A DNA stretch of 64,000 nt from PFJX01 sp964393825 (GTDB lineage: Bacteria; Pseudomonadota; Gammaproteobacteria; Burkholderiales; Thiobacillaceae): the NCBI GenBank assembly GCA_964393825.1, contig CAYMUY010000004.1:1-64000 (forward strand). The letters are read 5' to 3'. The position numbers and the translations under genes are program-made. Below the pieces are notes generated by a model. It was not told the DNA's origin, searched no databases, and was given only the letters and a program-made list of their open reading frames with translations. Shown here piece after piece: positions 58,004 through 64,000 of the stretch (positions are counted from its first letter, which is position 1; the number at the start of each line of letters is the position of its first letter).

Positions 58004-58981
58004 CTAACGGTTCACATCGACCAGATAGCGACCGACCAGACGCGCCGCCAGCAGGGTCTCGGCGGCGGCGAGGGTATCCGCCAGGCCGATTTCATGGGCG
58101 ATGCCGCCCAGCAGGGTCAGGTCGAGGTCCGTGGCGAGGCGGTTCCAGGCCGCCTGCCGACGCGCCTGGCTGGCATAGACCGAATCGATGCCGTAGAGCG
58201 CGACGCCGCGCAGGATGAAGGGGGCGACCGTGGCCGGGAAATCCATGCCCATCGCCAGGCCGCACGCCGCCACCGCGCCGTTGCGCTTGACCCGGGCGCA
58301 GGCGTTGGCCAGGGCGTGGCTGCCGAGGGTATCGATCACGCCGGCATAACGTTCCTGTTGCAGCGGTTTGCCGGGCGCGGTGAGCTCGACGCGGTCGACC
58401 ACCGTGGTCGCCCCCAGTTTCTCCAGGTAAGCGTGATCCGCCGTCTTGCCTGTCGCCGCCACCACTTCGAAGCCGGCGCGTGCCAGCAGCGCCAACGCGA
58501 CCGAGCCGACACCGCCGGTGGCGCCGGTGACCAGGATCGGCCCGTCGCCCGGAGTCACGCCATGCCGCTCCAGGGCCTGAACGCATAGCGCCGCGGTATA
58601 GCCGGCCGTGCCGATGGCGGCGGCATCGCGCGGGGTGAGCGGGGGGGGCAGCTTCACCAGCCAGTCGCCTGGCGCCCGCGTCTGCTGCGCGAGTCCGCCC
58701 CAGCGGGTTTCACCCAGGCCCCAGCCGTTGAGGACGACCGCGTCGCCGGGCTGGAAGCCCGAGTGTGTCGATCGGGTCACCACACCGGCGGCGTCAATGC
58801 CGGCGATCATCGGCCAGGCGCGCACGATCGGGCTCTGGTTGGTGATGGCCAGGGCATCCTTGTAATTGAGGGTGGAGTAGTCGACGCGCAGGTCGACATC
58901 GCCCGCGGGCAGTTCGTCCAGTTCCGTCACGCGGGCGGAGAACTCGGGGGTGTTGCCGAGAACGAGGGCTTGGTAGCTCAT
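58004..58981 (-). CDS. acuI: Acrylyl-CoA reductase AcuI/YhdH family
   Basis: A 325-residue medium-chain reductase without zinc ligands. Landmarks: 'VDYSTLNYKDALAITNQSPIVRAWPMIAGIDAAGVV', 'NGWGLGETRWGGLAQ', the NADP-binding 'ILVTGATGGVGSVALALLARAGFEVVAATGK', and 'ALYGIDSV'. These match AcuI/YhdH, which reduces acrylyl-CoA to propionyl-CoA with NADPH. The name follows the family; substrate is not proved. Its start overlaps the stop of the GGDEF/EAL gene by four bases. Confidence 0.85.
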   Translation of the reverse strand: MSYQALVLGNTPEFSARVTELDELPAGDVDLRVDYSTLNYKDALAITNQSPIVRAWPMIAGIDAAGVVTRSTHSGFQPGDAVVLNGWGLGETRWGGLAQQTRAPGDWLVKLPPPLTPRDAAAIGTAGYTAALCVQALERHGVTPGDGPILVTGATGGVGSVALALLARAGFEVVAATGKTADHAYLEKLGATTVVDRVELTAPGKPLQQERYAGVIDTLGSHALANACARVKRNGAVAACGLAMGMDFPATVAPFILRGVALYGIDSVYASQARRQAAWNRLATDLDLTLLGGIAHEIGLADTLAAAETLLAARLVGRYLVDVNR

Positions 58982-61900
58982 GGGGTTTCCTTATGGAGGC
59001 CACCCTGGCGCAGGATGGTCTCGATATCACCGGGCGGCAAGGGGTGGCTGAAATAGTAGCCCTGCGCTTCCTCGCAGCCGAATTCGCGCAGGAATGCCAG
59101 TTGCTCCCGCGTTTCCACGCCTTCCGCGATCACACCCAGGCCGAGGCTGTGCGCCAGGCCGATGATGCCGCGTACGATGGCGGCGTCGTTGGCGTCGCCG
59201 GTCAGGTCGCGGACGAAAGACTGATCCACCTTCAGTTTCTGGATCGGGAAACGCTTGAGATAGGACAGGCTGGAATAGCCGGTGCCGAAGTCGTCGATGG
59301 ACAGGCGAACGCCCAGGTCGTGGAGGCGGCCAAGGATGGCCACGGTTTCCTCGGCCTGATTCATGACGATGCTCTCGGTGAGTTCCAGTTCCAGGAGATG
59401 CGGCGCCAGGCCGGTGGCGGTGAGGATGTCGCGCAGCAGGCTTTCCAGCCCGGGCTTGCGGAACTGCACCGCCGACAGGTTGACCGCGATCGGCAGGGCG
59501 GGCAGTCCGGCCGCCTGCCAGGCCAGGCTTTGCCGGCAGACTTCATGGAGGACGCCTTCGCCGATCGGCACGATCAGGCCGTTGTCCTCGGCGATGGGAA
59601 TGAACTGGCCGGGGGGAATCATGCCCTGTTCCGGGTGCTGCCAGCGCAGCAGGGCTTCCAGGCCGATGATGCGTCCGCTCGCCAGTTCGACCTGCGGCTG
59701 GTAGTGGAGCAGCAGTTCGCCGCGTTCCAGCGCCCGCCGCAGCCCGAGCTCCACCGACAGGCGTGCCGCCGCGCGCTCGTTCATGTCGCCGGTATAGAAC
59801 TGGTAGCTGCTGCGTCCGCCCTCCTTGGCCTGGTACATCGCGATGTCCGCGCTCTTGATCAGCTTCTCCATGTCCGTGCTGTCATCGGGATAGAGGCTGA
59901 TGCCGATGGAGGGGGTGATGCGCAACTCGTGCCCGGCAAGATGACAGGGTTCGGACAGCGCTTCGAGCATCTTCTGCGCCACCCGTCCGGCGTCTTCGTT
60001 CTGCTCGATGTCCGCCAGCAGGACCAGGAATTCATCGCCGCCCTGCCGGCTGACGGTGTCGCTGGCACGCACCGTGCCCTGCAGGCGGTGCGCGGTTTCC
60101 ACCAGCAGCGCGTCGCCCACGGCATGGCCGAGGCTGTCGTTGACCAGCTTGAAGCGATCCAGATCCACGAACAGCAAGGCCAGGCGGGTGTGTTCCCGCT
60201 CGGCGCGGCTCATCGCCTGGCGCAGGCGGTCCTGTAACAGGGAGCGATTGGGCAGGCCGGTGAGGTTGTCGTGTTCGGCGAGATGGCGGATGCGCTCCTC
60301 GCTGCTCTTGCGTTCGCTGATGTCGGTGAACAGGGCGACGTAGTGACGCAGGTTGCCCTGTTGATCGCGCATGGCGCTGATGGTGAGCCATTTGGGGTAG
60401 AGCACGCCGTCGCGGCGGCGGTCCCAGATCTCGCCTTCCCAGGCATCGGTTTCCGCCAGGCTGCGCCACATGGCCTGATAGAAGGCCTCATCGTGGCGAC
60501 CGGACTTGAAGCGGGACGGGGTCTCGCCCAGGACCTCCTCCGCCGCATAGCCGGTGATGGCGGTAAAGGCGGGATTCACCTTGACGATGTGGTTGTCGGC
60601 GTCGGTGACCATGATCGCTTCACCGGCATGTTCGAACACCCGCGCCGCCAGCCGCAGCTCCGCTTCCGCCGCGCGGGCCTCGGTGACGTCGATGCCGGTG
60701 GCGATGACGTGCCGGATGACACCCTGTGCATCGCTGATGCAGGTGTTCGACCAGGCGATCAGGCGGCGCCCCCCGTCGCGGGTGCGCCAATGATTCTCGT
60801 GGCGGTTGGGGAACTGGCCGGCGGTGAGTTGTGTGAACACCTGGCGCACCCGATCGATCTGCTCGGGGGGGATCAGTTTTTCCCAGAAGTGGCTGCCAAT
60901 CACTTCGTCGGCGGTGTAGCCGCTGACCGCCTCGCAGGCGCGATTGAAACGCACCACGCGGCCCTCGCGATCCATCACCAGGACAATGGCGCCCACCGTA
61001 TCCAGCACCGCGTCGATGAAATCGTGCTCCTCGCGCAGGGCGCGCTGGGCGGTGATCAGCTCGGTGATGTCCTCGTTGACCACCAGGCCACCGGTCAGCG
61101 CCCCGTGCGCATCATGGGTGGGCACCGCCGAGAACAGCACGTTCTTGCGGCGGCCGTCGGCGCTCTCGATGTCGAGGATCTGGTTGAGCACTGCTTCATT
61201 CCGGGCGAGCGCCCTTGCCAGCGGCCACTCGTGGTTGGCCACCCGCTGGCCGCTCTCCGGCCACCAGGCCTTGTATTCGTGATAACGCTCCTGGCCGACC
61301 AGCCGGGCCTCGCCCCAGATCCGTTGGCCGGCGGGATTGATGGACTGGATGTGACCACTGGCGTCGGTGATCCCCACCCCCACCGGCAGGGTGTCCAGCA
61401 CATTGCGGAACAGGGCCTCGCTACGCGCCAGTTCACCCGTTGCCCGCCGCGAGGCGCGCACGCTTACCACGATGCCGACAAACAGATAGAGGATGGCCAG
61501 GGTCAGGGTCAGCATGCCGGCCACGTGCCGGGCGAGTTGATGGTTGAGTTGCGTCTGGCGTGCGCGCAGGGCGCGTTCGGCCAGGGCCCGGGTGCGGTCG
61601 AACAGGGCGTAGCTGTCACCGATGGCGACGCTGGCCTGGTTGAAGAAGCTCTCGCTGGCCAGCTCCGAGCCGGGCGCGACCACATGTTCGCGCACCAGCT
61701 TGCGCAGGACGCGGGTGGTCTGTTCGAGCCGCGCCGGCAGTTCACCCAGTTCGGCGGCCAGTTCGGGGCGGTGACGCAGCAGGGCGGCGACATGATGGCT
61801 GACCAGCTTGCGCTCGTCGTCCAGGGCGGTGGCGCACATCACCAGCTCGCCGCGCAGGCGCGGATTCGAACCGTTGCTGGCGAGCATGGCGGTATAGAGG

Positions 61901-62478
61901 CCGCGCAACTGCGCCGCGCGCTCCAGGGTGAAGCCCAGCATGACGTCGAGGATGCCGATCAGATGATAGGTTCCGGCATCGGCTTCGAGCGTCAGGCCAC
62001 TGTCGTCGATGATCCGGCGGGCAAGTTGCAAGTGCCGGTCGATGAGGGCGCCGTGCTGTTCGAAGCGATCGAGATCGCCGATGGCGTCCTTGAGTGTGTT
62101 CCAGGTGGCCCGCATCGCGGCCGCCTCGGCGGTGTAGGCGCTTGGCAGCGCGGCGGGTGCCAGGAGCGCGGCGAAGGCGGCATCGACCTGCGCTTCGCTG
62201 GCCGTGCGCCGCCGTTCCAGGCCCGAGTCGCCGAGGAGAATGGCGTTGTCCAGCCCGCGATGTTCCTGCAAGGGCTGCAGCACGCCGCGCAGACGCGCCA
62301 CGCTGGCAAGACCGTCCAGCTCCCGGTCGTTGGCGGCGGTCTGCTCCAGCGTGCGGCCAAAGATTTCCAGCGCCAGACCGGCCAGCAAGGCCGCGATCAC
62401 CAACCCGCAAGCCACCACCACCCAGGGCTGGTGAAAGCGGGACAGGAGCGCGCGTATGGGCTGAAACAGGTGCTGCAC
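58978..62478 (-). CDS. Membrane-bound PAS-GGDEF-EAL cyclic-di-GMP protein
   Basis: A 1166-residue sensor. A membrane helix at about 20-42 and another at about 335-357 flank a periplasmic sensor rich in Leu/Ala helices. Three PAS domains follow (about 375-485, 500-625, 640-750), then GGDEF with an intact 'RQGGDEFL' (813-817) and EAL with 'GLEALLRWQHPE' (941-943) and 'DDFGTGYSSLSYLKRFPI'. Both active sites look complete, so it could make and degrade c-di-GMP; the RxxD inhibitory site is not obvious. The start is GTG 62478 with GGAG seven bases upstream. It is followed by overlapping acuI. Confidence 0.9.
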   Translation of the reverse strand: MQHLFQPIRALLSRFHQPWVVVACGLVIAALLAGLALEIFGRTLEQTAANDRELDGLASVARLRGVLQPLQEHRGLDNAILLGDSGLERRRTASEAQVDAAFAALLAPAALPSAYTAEAAAMRATWNTLKDAIGDLDRFEQHGALIDRHLQLARRIIDDSGLTLEADAGTYHLIGILDVMLGFTLERAAQLRGLYTAMLASNGSNPRLRGELVMCATALDDERKLVSHHVAALLRHRPELAAELGELPARLEQTTRVLRKLVREHVVAPGSELASESFFNQASVAIGDSYALFDRTRALAERALRARQTQLNHQLARHVAGMLTLTLAILYLFVGIVVSVRASRRATGELARSEALFRNVLDTLPVGVGITDASGHIQSINPAGQRIWGEARLVGQERYHEYKAWWPESGQRVANHEWPLARALARNEAVLNQILDIESADGRRKNVLFSAVPTHDAHGALTGGLVVNEDITELITAQRALREEHDFIDAVLDTVGAIVLVMDREGRVVRFNRACEAVSGYTADEVIGSHFWEKLIPPEQIDRVRQVFTQLTAGQFPNRHENHWRTRDGGRRLIAWSNTCISDAQGVIRHVIATGIDVTEARAAEAELRLAARVFEHAGEAIMVTDADNHIVKVNPAFTAITGYAAEEVLGETPSRFKSGRHDEAFYQAMWRSLAETDAWEGEIWDRRRDGVLYPKWLTISAMRDQQGNLRHYVALFTDISERKSSEERIRHLAEHDNLTGLPNRSLLQDRLRQAMSRAEREHTRLALLFVDLDRFKLVNDSLGHAVGDALLVETAHRLQGTVRASDTVSRQGGDEFLVLLADIEQNEDAGRVAQKMLEALSEPCHLAGHELRITPSIGISLYPDDSTDMEKLIKSADIAMYQAKEGGRSSYQFYTGDMNERAAARLSVELGLRRALERGELLLHYQPQVELASGRIIGLEALLRWQHPEQGMIPPGQFIPIAEDNGLIVPIGEGVLHEVCRQSLAWQAAGLPALPIAVNLSAVQFRKPGLESLLRDILTATGLAPHLLELELTESIVMNQAEETVAILGRLHDLGVRLSIDDFGTGYSSLSYLKRFPIQKLKVDQSFVRDLTGDANDAAIVRGIIGLAHSLGLGVIAEGVETREQLAFLREFGCEEAQGYYFSHPLPPGDIETILRQGGLHKETP

Positions 62479-62550
62479 CGAGTACTCCGGGCGGCGAGGG
62501 GAACCGCCATTATCCAGAATTTGCCGGCGGCTTGCGCCGTGGCACTTGCC

Positions 62551-64000
62551 TTATGTCGGGTGCCGCGCGACTAGACCGGCGATGGTCAGCCGCATCCGCC
62601 AGACCATGTAGATGCCCGGTACCGCCGCGACGGCGGAGAACAGGAAGAAGGCCGGCCAGCCGACCGATTCCGACAGCACCCCCGAGATCGGGCTGACATA
62701 GATGCGTCCGACCGCCGCCAGCGCCGAGAGCAGGGCATAGTGGGTGGCGGTGTATTTCTGGTTGCACAGGCTCATCAACAGGGCGACGAAAGCCGCCGTG
62801 CCCATGCCGCTGGTGATGTTCTCGCCGGCGATGGCCGCCATCAGCAGGCCGTCGATCTCGGAGGGCGTGGCCAGCGCCACGAAGCCAAGGTCGAACGGTG
62901 GCAGGGTGAAACTGCCCCAGGCACCCTTGCCCATGACCGCGAGGGCGTAGAAGCCAAAATTGGACGCCAACTGCAGGATGCCGAAGATCAGCAGGGCCTG
63001 GAACAGGGACAGGCGCAACATCAGGGCACCGGCCAGGAGGGCGCCGGCGATGGTCAGCCAGATGCCGATGATCTTGTTGACGATGCCCACTTCCGCCTGG
63101 CTGAACGCCATGCCCTTGATCAGGAAAGCGGTGGAGAGGCTGCCGGCGAAGGCATCGCCCAGCTTGTAGAGGATGATCAGGGCGAGGAAGGCCCAGGCGC
63201 CGGGGGTGCCGAAGAAGCTGGCGAGCGACTGGTTGAGGGTGGCGAAACCGACCCGGCGGGCGGCCCAGGTGCCGAGCGGCAAGGCGCCGGCGATGCCGGC
63301 CAGGACGAACAGCAGCTGGATCCACTTGTTGGCGTCGTTCGGGTCCAGCCCCGCCGCCATCAACAGCCAGCGCGAGGCGAAGGCGCCCGCCAGCACCCCG
63401 GCGAGCATGGCGAAAAAGCCCAGGAGTTCACGACCGGCGTCGCTGGCCAGCGGCTTCAGGGCGCTGTTCACCCGCGGCAGGGTCAGCAACGACACCGCCG
63501 CCGCCACCGTCATGATGCCGGCCATCACCCGGTAGACCTGGCCCCAGCTGCCCCATTGTTCCGCCCAGATCAGGGCGATGCCGCCGGAGAGGATCATCGC
63601 GATGCGGTAGCCGAACACCGACATCGACGAGCCGAGGCCGCGCTCGCGCGGGTCCAGCACATCGGTGCGGTAGGCGTCGATCACCACGTCCTGCGAGGCG
63701 GAGAAGAACGCCAGCGAGACGGCGGCGGCGGCGAACAGCAGCGGTGTCTGCGCCGGCGAGATCGACGCCATCCACCACAGTACCGCCGCCAGCCCCAGTT
63801 GCGTCAGCACCAGCCAGCCGCGCCGCCGGCCGAGGAAGGGCGGCTCGAAACGGTCCATCAAGGGCGCCCAGAGGAACTTGAAGGTGTAGGGCACCCCGAC
63901 CAGGCCGAGAAAACCGATGGTGGCGATGTCGACACCATCGACGCTCAGCCAGGCCTGCATCGCCTGTCCGGTCAGCGCCAGCGGCAGGCCGGAGGCGAAG
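62551..64000 (-). CDS. ampG: AmpG-type MFS permease, N-terminus cut by the window edge
   Basis: At least 480 residues of a major-facilitator permease; the reading frame continues past the first internal ATG (63960) to the right edge, and the extra residues ('FASGLPLALTGQ') match the AmpG N-terminus, so the gene starts outside. Other landmarks: 'LVGVPYTFKFLWAPLMDRF', 'SASQDVVIDAYRTDVL', 'GLGSSMSVFGYRIAMILSGG' and C-terminal 'FVALLMSLCNQKYTATHYALLSALAAVGR'. AmpG imports anhydromuropeptides for cell-wall recycling. The NamZ-like enzyme at the left of the window would suit the same pathway. Confidence 0.9.
   Translation of the reverse strand, partial: FASGLPLALTGQAMQAWLSVDGVDIATIGFLGLVGVPYTFKFLWAPLMDRFEPPFLGRRRGWLVLTQLGLAAVLWWMASISPAQTPLLFAAAAVSLAFFSASQDVVIDAYRTDVLDPRERGLGSSMSVFGYRIAMILSGGIALIWAEQWGSWGQVYRVMAGIMTVAAAVSLLTLPRVNSALKPLASDAGRELLGFFAMLAGVLAGAFASRWLLMAAGLDPNDANKWIQLLFVLAGIAGALPLGTWAARRVGFATLNQSLASFFGTPGAWAFLALIILYKLGDAFAGSLSTAFLIKGMAFSQAEVGIVNKIIGIWLTIAGALLAGALMLRLSLFQALLIFGILQLASNFGFYALAVMGKGAWGSFTLPPFDLGFVALATPSEIDGLLMAAIAGENITSGMGTAAFVALLMSLCNQKYTATHYALLSALAAVGRIYVSPISGVLSESVGWPAFFLFSAVAAVPGIYMVWRMRLTIAGLVARHPT

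Noticed and set aside
60271..62574. A 767-codon plus-strand frame
   Set aside because: It is a shadow of the GGDEF/EAL gene.

Overview
This is a 64 kb chromosomal window from a GC-rich Gram-negative bacterium of the Pseudomonadota. The bacterial origin region runs through its centre. The dusB-fis-purH-purD order, a TIGR02449/ZapB-like protein plus zapA followed by 6S RNA and 5-formyl-THF cyclo-ligase, and the corC-ybeY-phoH-miaB block all fit Gammaproteobacteria or a nearby betaproteobacterial lineage; I cannot decide between these from the sequence alone. Nearly all genes are housekeeping genes. I see no prophage, insertion sequence, CRISPR array or defence island.

Layout. 1-402: noncoding left edge with a good boxA on the minus strand, possibly the leader of an rRNA operon lying off the left end. 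403-7897: envelope and periplasmic genes (creA, a NamZ-type muramidase with a DOMON-like partner, a methyltransferase, an OmpA protein with calcium-type TSP3 repeats, a DUF4197 protein, mscL) and nadA. 8036-17955: xerC, cnoX, a GAF protein, a gamma-carbonic-anhydrase-like protein, dusB-fis-purH-purD, gluQ, a ZapB-like protein, zapA, 6S RNA and 5-FCL. 17949-19422: two adjacent secreted proteins built from the same 12-13-residue Asp/Asn-Pro repeat, the most unfamiliar item in the window. 19756-23464: corC-ybeY-phoH-miaB and tRNA-Met. 23567-30457: the complete atpIBEFHAGDC operon. 30532-34657: parB, parA, rsmG, mnmG. 34804-40806: an ABC exporter, a small hypothetical protein, mnmE, yidC, rnpA, rpmH. 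40939-46263: dnaA, oriC candidate, dnaN, gyrB. 46270-54795: SDR, histidine phosphatase, SemiSWEET, MscS, an FAD oxidoreductase, dgkA, uvrD, an SRAP protein, a small zinc-finger-like protein, uppP. 54803-64000: an outer-membrane lipoprotein-sorting-like protein with an MMPL transporter, an AcuI-type reductase coupled to a GGDEF/EAL protein, and an ampG gene cut by the right edge.

How it works together. Genes left of dnaA run mostly leftward and dnaA, dnaN and gyrB run rightward, as expected for bidirectional replication from the dnaA-dnaN region. A perfect parS site sits upstream of mnmG. A 15/16 match lies inside atpG, a 14/16 match overlaps the gyrB start codon, and a weaker one lies beside the DnaA box. 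ParA and ParB encoded nearby would act on these. Cell-envelope turnover genes (namZ-like, ampG, uppP, dgkA) and tension or osmotic channels (mscL, an MscS) occur on both sides. The main novelty candidates are the DP-repeat protein pair, the parS cluster with coding-embedded copies, and the absence of yidD between rnpA and yidC.
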